From the NCBI RefSeq assembly GCF_014750685.1, contig NZ_JAAXGE010000014.1:124001-188000 (forward strand): a stretch of DNA of 64,000 nucleotides, in the 5' to 3' direction. Both the position numbers and the translations under genes were made by a program. A model generated the notes under the pieces. The model saw nothing but the letters and a program-made list of their open reading frames with translations, did no database searches and was not told where the DNA came from. Of this stretch, positions 19,101 to 27,189 are shown piece after piece (positions within the stretch are counted from its first letter, which is position 1; each line of letters begins with the position of its first letter). The stretch is from Bacteroides sp. GM023. Its GTDB lineage: Bacteria; Bacteroidota; Bacteroidia; Bacteroidales; Bacteroidaceae.

Positions 19101-19151
19101 GCCATTTACAGTTATATTTCGACAAACCGGATAAAAAAACTAAAGGAATGA
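16119..19151 (+). CDS. RND-family efflux pump (AcrB-like)
   Basis: A 1010-residue inner-membrane, proton-driven efflux pump of the hydrophobe/amphiphile type. It begins MNISELSIRRPVLATVLTII, as in the family, and has a large periplasmic loop after TM1 (REYPSVDNPIISVSCSYPGA) and another after TM7. The paired aspartates of the TM4 proton relay are visible in GLVVDDAIVMTENI, and GLVAKNGILIVEFAN marks TM10. The length is normal. It sits between adaptor and TolC-like genes with tight spacing. Exported compounds could be drugs, bile salts or other amphiphiles; the sequence does not say which. Confidence 0.95.
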   Translation: MNISELSIRRPVLATVLTIIILLFGFIGYNYLGVREYPSVDNPIISVSCSYPGANADVIENQITEPLEQNINGIPGIRSLSSVSQQGQSRITVEFELSVDLETAANDVRDKVSRAQRYLPRDCDPPTVSKADADAMPILMVALQSDKRSLLELSEIADLTVKEQLQTISDVSSVSIWGEKRFSMRLWLDPVKMAGYGITPIDVKNAVDNENVELPSGSIEGNTTELTIRTLGLMHTADEFNDLIIKEANNRIVRFSDIGRAELGPADIKSYMKMNGVPMVGVVVIPQPGANHIEIANAVYQRMEQMKKDLPEDVHYNYGFDNTKFIRASINEVKSTVYEAFILVIIIIFLFLRDWRVTLVPCIVIPVSLIGAFFVMYLAGFSINVLSMLAIVLSVGLVVDDAIVMTENIYIRIEKGMSPKEAGIEGAKEIFFAVISTTITLVAVFFPIVFMDGMTGRLFREFSIVISGSVIISSFAALTFTPMLATKLLIKREKQSWFYAKTEPFFEGMNRMYSRSLAAFLRKRWIALPFTLITMCLIGILWNVVPAEMAPLEDRSQISISTRGAEGVTYEYIRDYTEDINQLVDSILPDAEAVTARVSSGSGNVRITLKDMQDRNYTQMEVAEKISKAVQKKTMARSFVQQQSSFGGRRGSMPVQYVLQATNLEKLEEVLPQFMAKVYENPVFQMADVDLKFSKPEARIQINRDKASIMGVSTKNIAQTLQYGLSGQRMGYFYMNGKQYEILGEINRQQRNKPADLKAIYIRSNNGDMIQLDNLIELESGIAPPKLYRYNRFVSATISAGLADGKTIGQGLDEMDKIAKETLDDTFRTALSGDSKEYRESSSSLMFAFILAILLIYLILAAQFESFKDPLIIMLTVPLAIAGALVFMYFTDITMNIFSQIGIIMLIGLVAKNGILIVEFANQKQEAGEDKMSAIKDAALQRLRPILMTSASTVLGLIPLAFATGEGCNQRIAMGTAVVGGMVVSTLLTMYIVPAIYSYISTNRIKKLKE

Positions 19152-20494
19152 AACAGAAAGATATTTGTATGAAACGCATCATATACATAGTTACTTCATG
19201 TGTCTTCTTATCAGTTTCTACTGTGAAGGCACAACAGGTGCTTACCTTGAAAGAATGCCTGGAAGAAGGATTACAAAATAATTACTCTTTACGTATCGTC
19301 CACAATGAAGAGCAAATCAGCAAGAACAATGCAACATTGGGAAATGCTGGTTATTTGCCGACTTTGGACTTCTCCGCCGGATATGCCGGAAACTTGGATA
19401 ATATTGAAAGTAAAGCCCGTGCCACCGGAGAAATAACCAAGAACAACGGAGTATACGACCAAACAGTCAACGTCGGCCTCAACCTCAACTGGACTATCTT
19501 TGACGGATTCAATATCAGCACGACTTACAAACAGTTGAAAGAATTGGAGCGACAGGGAGAAACCAATACCCGTATCGCTATCGAGGACTTTATTGCCGAC
19601 CTGACATCAGAGTACTACAACTTTATTCAGCAGAAGATTCGTTTGAAAAACTTTCATTACGCAATGTCACTCTCTAAAGAACGTCTGCGTATCGCGGAAG
19701 CGAGCCACCTCGTCGGTAAGTTTTCGGGACTGGATTATCAGCAAGCAAAGGTTGACTTCAATGCAGATAGTGCCCAATATATAAAACAACAGGAACTACT
19801 GCACTCCTCACGTATCCAATTGAATGAATTGATGGCGAATAATAATGTCAATCAAGTTATTATCATCAAAGATTCTACCATTGACGTACACAGTGATCTG
19901 AAGTTCGAAGATTTATGGAATTCTACGTTGTCGACGAATGCTTCTTTGCTAAGAGCTGACCAAAACACCACGTTAGCACAACTGGATTATAAAAAGATAA
20001 ACTCACGCAACTATCCCTATCTCAAATTGAATACCGGATACGGATATACCTTTAATAAATATGACATTAACGCTACCAGTAAAAGGGGCAACCTGGGTTT
20101 CAATGCCGGAGTAACCGTCGGATTTAATATATTCGACGGAAATCGCCGCCGCGAAAAGCGAAATGCGACTCTTTCCTTTAAAAACAGACGCCTGGAACGT
20201 CAGAACCTTGAACTGGCACTCCGCTCCGACCTCAGTAATTTATGGCAGGCTTATCGTAACAATCTTCAATTGTTGAACCTGGAACGACAGAATCTTATAA
20301 CTGCCAAAGATAACCATGATATTGCCATGGACCGTTATATTCAGGGAGACTTGTCAGGATTTGAAGTGCGCGAAGCGCAAAAGAGCTTGCTGGATGCAGA
20401 AGAACGTATCCTCTCCGCAGAATATAATACCAAACTTTGTGAGATTTCCTTGTTACAGATTAGTGGAAAGATTACGAAGTATCTGGAAGAATAG
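19148..20494 (+). CDS. TolC-family outer-membrane efflux channel
   Basis: A 448-residue outer-membrane channel protein completing the tripartite efflux system. It has an N-terminal signal region, then LTLKECLEEGLQNNYSLRI, the common opening of the first OEP repeat, long periplasmic helices, and a second repeat with VGFNIFDGNRRREKRNA. The ATG at 19148 overlaps the pump's TGA stop and follows AAAGGA, suggesting translational coupling; an ATG at 19169 would give a more compact signal peptide (MKRIIYIVTSCVFLSVSTVKA) and is an alternative start. It is the last gene of the operon. Confidence 0.93.
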   Translation: MKQKDICMKRIIYIVTSCVFLSVSTVKAQQVLTLKECLEEGLQNNYSLRIVHNEEQISKNNATLGNAGYLPTLDFSAGYAGNLDNIESKARATGEITKNNGVYDQTVNVGLNLNWTIFDGFNISTTYKQLKELERQGETNTRIAIEDFIADLTSEYYNFIQQKIRLKNFHYAMSLSKERLRIAEASHLVGKFSGLDYQQAKVDFNADSAQYIKQQELLHSSRIQLNELMANNNVNQVIIIKDSTIDVHSDLKFEDLWNSTLSTNASLLRADQNTTLAQLDYKKINSRNYPYLKLNTGYGYTFNKYDINATSKRGNLGFNAGVTVGFNIFDGNRRREKRNATLSFKNRRLERQNLELALRSDLSNLWQAYRNNLQLLNLERQNLITAKDNHDIAMDRYIQGDLSGFEVREAQKSLLDAEERILSAEYNTKLCEISLLQISGKITKYLEE

Positions 20495-20500
20495 AAAAGA

Positions 20501-20583
20501 CATAAGAACAAAAGAACATATACTCCACGTTCCATATTTTAAGAATATTAGTATCGGAAAAAATATGTTCTTTTGTTCTTATG
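20501..20583. terminator. Long inverted repeat between convergent genes
   Basis: A perfect 20-bp inverted repeat (20501-20520 and 20564-20583) with a 43-base loop, between the end of the efflux operon and the convergent acyltransferase gene. It is T/A-rich (AAGAACAAAAGAACATA type), so a weak bidirectional terminator is the likeliest role. Confidence 0.6.
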
Positions 20584-20626
20584 TCCTCAAAAAAGCCTTT
20601 GGCCTTTTATCTCATTATGTATTTTG

Positions 20627-21787
20627 TTATCCCATTATATATTTTGCAGGTTTACCAATACGGTTCACCAAATGTACTATCAACCAGGAAACAACAAAAG
20701 CTACTATCGCAGCTATCGGTATCTGCAAAGGAATAGGTATATCAAGAGCTCTCATCAATACCACAGACGGACCGGTAAAGAAATAATGTATCATATAGAC
20801 CCCAAAACCACATTCGGTAAGATCTGCCAATGCTTTCCGTATTCTTTCCGAACGGATATTCACCTTTTTGGCCAGCATAAATACAGGAATGGTCATCATA
20901 ACCACATTGAGGGAGCAATAGGTAAAGAACAACTCTAACATTTCATCCGTGCAATCCGGCAAAGCCGTCATATGGCGGAATCCAAAGAACGTCACGACAT
21001 AACCTACCGCAAACATCGGAATACCGATTGCCAATGTTTTCTTCATGCTCCAATCAAGGTTCTTCAAATAATGTCCCAATAGCAAATATCCGTTGAATCC
21101 GGCAAAAGCATATAACATTCCAAATGAGTTCCACGAACAGGAACCCCACAAATAGCCGTCAACAAACTGATAATAATAAGGTAATAATAAAGTGACTCCC
21201 CAAGCCAGCAAGAACATTAGTTTAGCACGTTCCGATGCTTTCTCTACCCATGCCGAAAAAATAGGCAGATAAAGGTAAAGCCCGATAAGCAGATAAATGT
21301 ACCACATATGTACTGCCAAAATGGAGAAGTTGAACGGAATCGTCAGGATGTACTTCATAGCAACCGAAAAAGACTGCTGCATTACTTCTTCACCGGAATA
21401 AGGGAAGAAATCAAGAATGATCTGCGGACTCAAACCCAACAGTCCCGTTATCCAGGGAAAAAGATTGTAAATGACAGACCAAATCAGGAACGGATACAAC
21501 ACACGGGTAATACGTTTCTTATAAAAAGTGGAAGTATCACCCCGGACAGGTAAAAGCAAGGCACCCGTTATCATCACAAACAGGGGTACACAAGGACGGA
21601 GAACAGCTCCATAGATAGCTCCCCATAATTTAATTTCCCCGATATTGGGAGCAGTGCCCGGATAAAAATTAAAAGGATCGGTGCAATGGCAGCAAACAAC
21701 TGTAAACATTGCGATAAAGCGCACAGCATCCAGCCATACGATATGCTGGTTCTTTTGATTAGATAGTTCGATTGTCGGTGGTTTCAT
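20627..21787 (-). CDS. Acyltransferase 3 family membrane protein
   Basis: A 386-residue protein with about ten hydrophobic helices, the acyltransferase-3 family that transfers acetyl or other acyl groups to surface polysaccharides, lipids or other exported molecules. The N-terminal family marker WLDAVRFIAMFTVVCCHCTD carries the conserved Arg and the catalytic-type His in the first helix. Other family segments are PLFVMITGALLLP and YKKRITRVLYPFLIW. It stands alone on the minus strand upstream of the fumarase gene; no polysaccharide cluster is adjacent, so the acceptor is unknown. Confidence 0.9.
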   Translation of the reverse strand: MKPPTIELSNQKNQHIVWLDAVRFIAMFTVVCCHCTDPFNFYPGTAPNIGEIKLWGAIYGAVLRPCVPLFVMITGALLLPVRGDTSTFYKKRITRVLYPFLIWSVIYNLFPWITGLLGLSPQIILDFFPYSGEEVMQQSFSVAMKYILTIPFNFSILAVHMWYIYLLIGLYLYLPIFSAWVEKASERAKLMFLLAWGVTLLLPYYYQFVDGYLWGSCSWNSFGMLYAFAGFNGYLLLGHYLKNLDWSMKKTLAIGIPMFAVGYVVTFFGFRHMTALPDCTDEMLELFFTYCSLNVVMMTIPVFMLAKKVNIRSERIRKALADLTECGFGVYMIHYFFTGPSVVLMRALDIPIPLQIPIAAIVAFVVSWLIVHLVNRIGKPAKYIMG

Positions 21788-21821
21788 AATAGTTAGTAGC
21801 AGAAAGGAGAAGTTAGTAAAA

Positions 21822-21858
21822 AAGGGATACCCATATGAATAAATGACAGGTATCCCTT
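21822..21858 (-). terminator. Terminator after fumarase
   Basis: Perfect 10-bp stem (21822-21831 with 21849-21858) followed on the minus strand by a run of six T's, immediately after the fumarase stop. Confidence 0.85.
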
Positions 21859-21895
21859 AAATGAATCGTTTTATATAAATGGAATTATCGACTAA

Positions 21896-23533
21896 TTATT
21901 TAGTACAATTCCATGGTTTCAACTGTTTGAAGAAGTCGTTGCCCTTATCATCTACCAGGATGAATGCAGGGAAGTTCTCTACTTCAATCTTCCAGATAGC
22001 TTCCATACCCAATTCAGGATATTCCACACATTCGATGCTCTTGATATTATTCTGAGCAAGAATTGCAGCCGGACCGCCGATAGAACCCAAATAGAAACCA
22101 CCATATTTCTTGCAAGCATCCGTTACCTGCTGACTGCGGTTACCCTTTGCCAACATAACCATGCTGCCGCCATGACTTTGGAATAACTCTACATAGGAAT
22201 CCATACGTCCTGCAGTAGTCGGGCCCATAGAGCCACAAGCCATGCCTTCCGGTGTTTTTGCCGGACCTGCATAGTAAATAGGATGATCTTTGACATATTG
22301 AGGCAAGTCTTCACCACGATCCAAACGTTCTTTCAGTTTGGCGTGTGCGATGTCACGACCTACGATAATCGTTCCGTTCAATGACAGACGAGTGGATACC
22401 GGATATTTAGTCAACTCTTTCAGGATTTCAGCCATCGGACGGTTCAGGTCGATTTTGACAACATCGCCTTCGCCTGCCTTACGCAATTCTGCCGGAATAA
22501 GTTCGCCCGGATTTGAATCCAGTTTCTCAATCCAGATACCTTCTTTGTTGATTTTACATTTGATGTTACGGTCGGCAGAGCAAGATACGCCCAAACCTAC
22601 CGGGCAAGAAGCACCATGACGAGGCAAACGGATGATGCGAACATCATGAGCCAGATATTTACCGCCGAATTGTGCGCCAAGACCAATCTTATGAGCTTCT
22701 GCCAATACTTCTTTTTCCAGTTCTATATCACGGAATGCACGGCCATATTCGTTTCCAGTTGTAGGCAGGTTATCATAGAAATGAGTAGAAGCCAGTTTCA
22801 CTGTCAACAGATTCTTTTCAGCAGAAGTACCACCGATAACGAAAGCGATATGATAGGGAGGACAAGCGGCTGTTCCTAAAGTCTTCATTTTTTCAACGAG
22901 GAACGGAACCAATGTACCCGGATTCAAGATAGCTTTCGTTTCCTGATACAGATAAGTTTTGTTGGCAGAGCCACCGCCTTTTGTAACGCAAAGGAATTCA
23001 TATTCCATGCCTTCGGTAGCTTCGATATCAATCTGAGCGGGAAGGTTGCATTTTGTATTTACCTCATCATACATATTCAGAGGTGCATTCTGAGAGTAAC
23101 GCAGGTTCTCTTCAGTATATGTCTTATAGACACCCAACGAAAGAGCTTCTTCGTCAGAATAGCCGGTCCATACCTGTTGGCCTTTCTCACCGTGGATGAT
23201 AGCAGTACCCGTATCCTGACAGAAAGGAAGTATCCCCTTTGAAGCAACTTCCGCATTACGCAGGAAAGTCAATGCCACATACTTGTCGTTTTCACTTGCT
23301 TCGGGATCACTCAGAATCTTAGCAACTTGTTCGTTGTGCGAACGGCGGAGCATGAATGATACATCACGAAAAGCCGTATTAGCCATCGCAGTCAAACCTT
23401 CTTTCTCAATTTTCAGGATAGGATTTCCTTCAAACTCGCTTACTGACACGTAGTCTTTTGTAAGCAGATAATACTCAGTTGTATCTTTCCCCTTTTCAAA
23501 CATGGGCTGATACTTAAACGGAGGTGTTGCCAT
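21896..23533 (-). CDS. Class I fumarate hydratase (Fe-S)
   Basis: A 545-residue class I fumarase that interconverts fumarate and malate, used by Bacteroides in the reductive branch to succinate. N- and C-terminal lobes are both present. Candidate [4Fe-4S] ligands are Cys in PFCQDTGTA and the pair in CPVGLGVSCSADRNIKC. Other conserved parts are GGGSANKTYLYQ, the C-terminal-lobe segment IVGRDIAHAKLKERLDRGE, and YAGPAKTPEGMACGSMGPTTAGRMD. The length is normal for the family and a terminator follows, so it is probably monocistronic. Confidence 0.96.
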   Translation of the reverse strand: MATPPFKYQPMFEKGKDTTEYYLLTKDYVSVSEFEGNPILKIEKEGLTAMANTAFRDVSFMLRRSHNEQVAKILSDPEASENDKYVALTFLRNAEVASKGILPFCQDTGTAIIHGEKGQQVWTGYSDEEALSLGVYKTYTEENLRYSQNAPLNMYDEVNTKCNLPAQIDIEATEGMEYEFLCVTKGGGSANKTYLYQETKAILNPGTLVPFLVEKMKTLGTAACPPYHIAFVIGGTSAEKNLLTVKLASTHFYDNLPTTGNEYGRAFRDIELEKEVLAEAHKIGLGAQFGGKYLAHDVRIIRLPRHGASCPVGLGVSCSADRNIKCKINKEGIWIEKLDSNPGELIPAELRKAGEGDVVKIDLNRPMAEILKELTKYPVSTRLSLNGTIIVGRDIAHAKLKERLDRGEDLPQYVKDHPIYYAGPAKTPEGMACGSMGPTTAGRMDSYVELFQSHGGSMVMLAKGNRSQQVTDACKKYGGFYLGSIGGPAAILAQNNIKSIECVEYPELGMEAIWKIEVENFPAFILVDDKGNDFFKQLKPWNCTK

Positions 23534-23658
23534 AAGTCTCTTATTTTATTACGTAATGTTAGTTAGTGTGGCAAAGGTAGTAATTAAGAATGAAGAATGG
23601 TGAATGAGGAATGAAGAATTAAGAATGAATAACGGAGAAATTCGGCGTTGAAACAAAA

Positions 23659-23699
23659 ACGGCGGACAAGTTGTGCTTTAGTTGCACACTGCCCGCCGT
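23659..23699 (-). terminator. Terminator after the DUF4954 gene
   Basis: Stem ACGGCGG (23659-23665) with CCGCCGT (23693-23699), followed on the minus strand by T's. The adjacent 23585-23640 stretch is a degenerate GAATGAAGAAT-type simple repeat. Confidence 0.75.
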
Positions 23700-23725
23700 C
23701 TATCGTTTCATAGGTTATGGTTTGT

Positions 23726-25717
23726 TTACTCTTGTATACCTTCGATACGTTTAATCAGTTCATTTCCAAGAGCTGTTTTTTCTTCAATATGTTTCAACAC
23801 TGCCGTCACGAATGTATTACTTTCGAAATCGCCGCGCACTTGTTCGAAATCCTGCTTCATCTCGTCATGAGAGCCGTCGGCACCAAATCCGGTCATGGAA
23901 GACAGTGAGAATTCCTTCTTTGCGTCTTCATATACCATCTTATCCAATCCGACTACGGCTTCCTGCCAGGATTTCACGATACAAATCACATCCTGTGCCG
24001 TAATTGTCTCTGGATTCAAGCCATAGAATTCCTGAATCTTATTGTAAGCCCATGTCCATTCGTAGGTGTAATAATTCTCGTGCATCTCCGCAAAGCAGGC
24101 ATTGATTGACTTCAAACGATTGATAGCGCCATTCTCAATGCCATCCAGCAAACGGTCTATCTCGCTCTTCGGAGCAATTAGTCCTGACACGTCCACCCAT
24201 TCACCGATTCCTATCTCCGTATCCGGTTTCAGACGTTGACGGATCTCTTCATTACTTTGGAAGTTAATGCCTTCCAATCGCTTAATGATTGAGTTACCCA
24301 GAAATTTATGAATAGCTATTTCATAAAAACGAATACCGTTATTCAAGGAAGAGTTCCTTATTTTAGCGCTCTGATAAGAATAGATTTCGGATGTTTCACC
24401 GGATACCCGTCTCATCTCTTTCAGGATGGAGCGTCCTTTGAACATTTTCTGAATGGTATAGGGACTCAAAAGGTTGTAGTTGATGTAATCCAAACGGTTC
24501 GGGTCTTGCCGTTTATCACGCTTCGGCCATTTCTGAGCATCACGGATGGTACCGACACTTCTCAGATTAACGCCCGGAACCAGATAAGTCGTATTCCGTT
24601 GCTCTATCAGATAGGAGAAAGGAAGATTGGATGTATCGGCATGATTGACATGGCGTCCCATTACAAGGGAGAAAGCTCCGACACGTGCCGGCCACAGGAT
24701 GTATGAATCGGAAGTCGTTTTCGCTCCCCTTTCCATCGTTCCCTGATGAATGGGACCTAGCTTATACATATGGTTACTCTGATTGGACCCCGAACCTGCA
24801 TTCATAAACGAGAACATTCCGGCAATCAGCAACGTAGATTTGTGGTGCGTCACGGTGAAAGGACCTGCAAAGATGGCGCATGCCTCTCCGTTCTCTCCCT
24901 GGCAATTACTAAAAAACAAGGAATTGGAAGCAGAATAGTTATGTCCCAGTTTACAGGACTGCCCCACAAAGCAACGGCTCAACATGGTACCATCATCTAC
25001 CCGTGAACCGGATGAGATTATAAAATCGTCGCAAATCACACCATGTCCTATATACACAGGGGCTGTCACGTTACTATTAACACTGCCATTGGACAGTCGG
25101 TTGGTTCCGCAAATATGGCAATAATCGCCAATCCGCACATTCCGGATGGAACCTGTATTGAGAATCATCACATGATCACCAATACTGCCAACGGCAGATG
25201 CATGTTTGTTGGAATAATAATCCGCAATCGACTTCATGCGGCTGATTAGTTCGGGACGATGGCGGTACAGCGCAAGTATATACGCCTGATGTGCAGACAG
25301 CTTGTCATTAATCAACACCTCACGTCCTCCGGTTTCGTTGAGAACCGCCACTTCTATCCCATTACCGAAAGTAGTCAACCCATCCACCAGGATGATGTCT
25401 ACATTTTCAATAAAGGAATCGCTACCAATCTCATAATTAGCAATGTAATTCTGGATATTCTCAATGCAGCAGTTATCCCCTACTGTCACATTGTGCAGCG
25501 TCACATGGCGCAATCCCGAGTGTTTCTTAATGCCTCCCCGTAGTGTAAAATCCGATTCAAATACCCCTAGCTTCACTTCTCCCGAAAAACGAGTGTGGTG
25601 AACGTACTCACAATTAAATCCATCGGCTACCAAAACATTTCCCCATTCATCGGCCAGACACGACTGGCTCTTCAACTGAAGCACTTCATCTTCAGTCAAT
25701 CTACGATAGTCTTTCAT
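23726..25717 (-). CDS. DUF4954-family protein with left-handed beta-helix
   Basis: A 663-residue protein of the Bacteroidetes DUF4954 family. The N-terminal ~420 residues contain hexapeptide-like turns (SIRNVRIGDYCHICGTNRLSN, VTAPVYIGHGVICDDFIIS, RCFVGQSCKLGHNYSA) consistent with a left-handed parallel beta-helix like that of sugar-nucleotide acyltransferases. The remainder is helical (VKSWQEAVVGLDKMVYEDAKKEF). No second domain establishes a reaction; a sugar or nucleotide-sugar acyl-/transferase role is only suggested. The start at 25717 (MKDYRRLTEDEV) is preferred over 25759, which adds 14 unrelated residues. Confidence 0.85.
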   Translation of the reverse strand: MKDYRRLTEDEVLQLKSQSCLADEWGNVLVADGFNCEYVHHTRFSGEVKLGVFESDFTLRGGIKKHSGLRHVTLHNVTVGDNCCIENIQNYIANYEIGSDSFIENVDIILVDGLTTFGNGIEVAVLNETGGREVLINDKLSAHQAYILALYRHRPELISRMKSIADYYSNKHASAVGSIGDHVMILNTGSIRNVRIGDYCHICGTNRLSNGSVNSNVTAPVYIGHGVICDDFIISSGSRVDDGTMLSRCFVGQSCKLGHNYSASNSLFFSNCQGENGEACAIFAGPFTVTHHKSTLLIAGMFSFMNAGSGSNQSNHMYKLGPIHQGTMERGAKTTSDSYILWPARVGAFSLVMGRHVNHADTSNLPFSYLIEQRNTTYLVPGVNLRSVGTIRDAQKWPKRDKRQDPNRLDYINYNLLSPYTIQKMFKGRSILKEMRRVSGETSEIYSYQSAKIRNSSLNNGIRFYEIAIHKFLGNSIIKRLEGINFQSNEEIRQRLKPDTEIGIGEWVDVSGLIAPKSEIDRLLDGIENGAINRLKSINACFAEMHENYYTYEWTWAYNKIQEFYGLNPETITAQDVICIVKSWQEAVVGLDKMVYEDAKKEFSLSSMTGFGADGSHDEMKQDFEQVRGDFESNTFVTAVLKHIEEKTALGNELIKRIEGIQE

Positions 25718-25776
25718 ATAAATAAATATAGTAATGTACTGCCTTCCCCCAATTAGCAAAGCAGCACATTGATTAA

Positions 25777-27036
25777 TTATTCTTCCTCTTCTTCGTAGGT
25801 CTGATAAAGAAAATCGTTATAGGGATATTTCTGAACGTGCAATTCTTTCACCCGTCGGTAAACTACATCTTTCAGTTCGTCCATATTGATTCGTTCGCGG
25901 GCGGAAATAAAAAGACAGTTGTCTTCCATCTTTGCCATCCACGTCTTCATCAGTTCTTCGAGTGTTAAGTTTTCCTTTGTCCGGGGGGTAAGGTCGTCCG
26001 ACGCTTTCTCCACGTAGGTGTAGGCGTCTATTTTATTAAATACAAGTATCATAGGTTTGCCGGCACCGTCAATTTCGGCCAGCGTCTTGTTCACCACCTC
26101 AATCTGTTCTTCAAATCCGGGGTGCGAGATATCTACCACATGCACTAACAAGTCCGCTTCGCGAACTTCATCCAGGGTAGATTTAAAAGATTCAACCAGG
26201 TCGGTAGGCAACTTACGGATAAATCCCACCGTATCTGATAACAGGAACGGAAGATTATCAATTATCACCTTACGTACAGTAGTATCCAACGTAGCGAACA
26301 GCTTGTTTTCCGCAAACACTTCGCTCTTTGCCAGCAGGTTCATTATGGTCGATTTGCCCACATTGGTGTAACCAACCAGTGCGACACGTATCATACGTCC
26401 GCGGTTCTTACGCTGGGTAGCTTTTTGCTTATCAATTTCTGCCAGACGTTCTTTCAACAATGACATACGGTTCAGGATGATACGGCGGTCCATTTCGAGC
26501 TGTGTTTCACCCGGACCACGAAGTCCCACGGAACCTTTACCACCACCGGCACCGGAACCACCACCCTGGCGTTCCAAGTGAGTCCAGAGTCTTTGCAGAC
26601 GTGGCAGCATGTATTTGTACTGTGCCAGTTCCACCTGCGTTTTAGCGTTGGCAGTCTGGGCACGCATGGCAAATATATCGAGAATCAGCGAAGTACGGTC
26701 CAGTATCTTCACTTTCAGTTCGGCTTCTATATTACGAAGTTGTTTCGCGGAAAGCTCATCATCAAAGATGACCATTCCCACTTCACGTTCTTCTTCCTCT
26801 TCGTTACGGATATATTGTCTGATCTCCTCCAGTTTTCCTTTTCCTACATAGGTCACCGAATGAGCTGTCGGCAACTTCTGTGTAAATCGTTTCACTACTT
26901 CCGCCCCAGCCGTCTCGGCAAGGAACGCCAGTTCGTCCAGATACTCGTTCGTCTTACGCTCATCCTGCGTTTGCGTGATGAGTCCGACAAGTATTGCTGT
27001 CTCTACTTTGGCTTCGGATATTACAAATTCTTTCAT
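25777..27036 (-). CDS. hflX: GTPase HflX
   Basis: A 419-residue ribosome-associated GTPase that helps split or rescue stalled 70S ribosomes. The N-terminal HflX domain (residues ~1-120) has DERKTNEYLDELAFLAETAGAEV, then comes the Gly-rich linker GGGSGAGGGKGSVGLRGPGETQLE, a coiled coil, and the GTPase domain with GYTNVGKST (G1), DTVGFIRKLPTDLVESFKSTL (G3 and switch II) and NKID (G4). The length is normal. A TATATTTG -7 box lies upstream on the minus strand (27072 to 27065). Confidence 0.96.
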   Translation of the reverse strand: MKEFVISEAKVETAILVGLITQTQDERKTNEYLDELAFLAETAGAEVVKRFTQKLPTAHSVTYVGKGKLEEIRQYIRNEEEEEREVGMVIFDDELSAKQLRNIEAELKVKILDRTSLILDIFAMRAQTANAKTQVELAQYKYMLPRLQRLWTHLERQGGGSGAGGGKGSVGLRGPGETQLEMDRRIILNRMSLLKERLAEIDKQKATQRKNRGRMIRVALVGYTNVGKSTIMNLLAKSEVFAENKLFATLDTTVRKVIIDNLPFLLSDTVGFIRKLPTDLVESFKSTLDEVREADLLVHVVDISHPGFEEQIEVVNKTLAEIDGAGKPMILVFNKIDAYTYVEKASDDLTPRTKENLTLEELMKTWMAKMEDNCLFISARERINMDELKDVVYRRVKELHVQKYPYNDFLYQTYEEEEE

Positions 27037-27110
27037 TCTTTACTCTTATATAATAATGTGGGCGCAAATATAACAAAAAAAAGAGGACAATGTTATAAAA
27101 AGGCATCGAA

Positions 27111-27145
27111 AAAAGTCTGCCCCAGTCAAACCGGGACAGACTTTT
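27111..27145 (-). terminator. Terminator after left-hand susD
   Basis: Stem AAAAGTCTG / CAGACTTTT (27111-27119, 27137-27145) extended by C/G pairs, with T's following on the minus strand, 45 bases after the susD stop. Confidence 0.85.
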
Positions 27146-27189
27146 ACATATAAATTGTCTATTATATTTTATCTGAAAAGATTAATATT

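Noticed and set aside
23585..23640. Short GAATGAAGAAT-type repeats as a CRISPR-like array
   Set aside because: They are degenerate simple repeats without spacers or cas genes.
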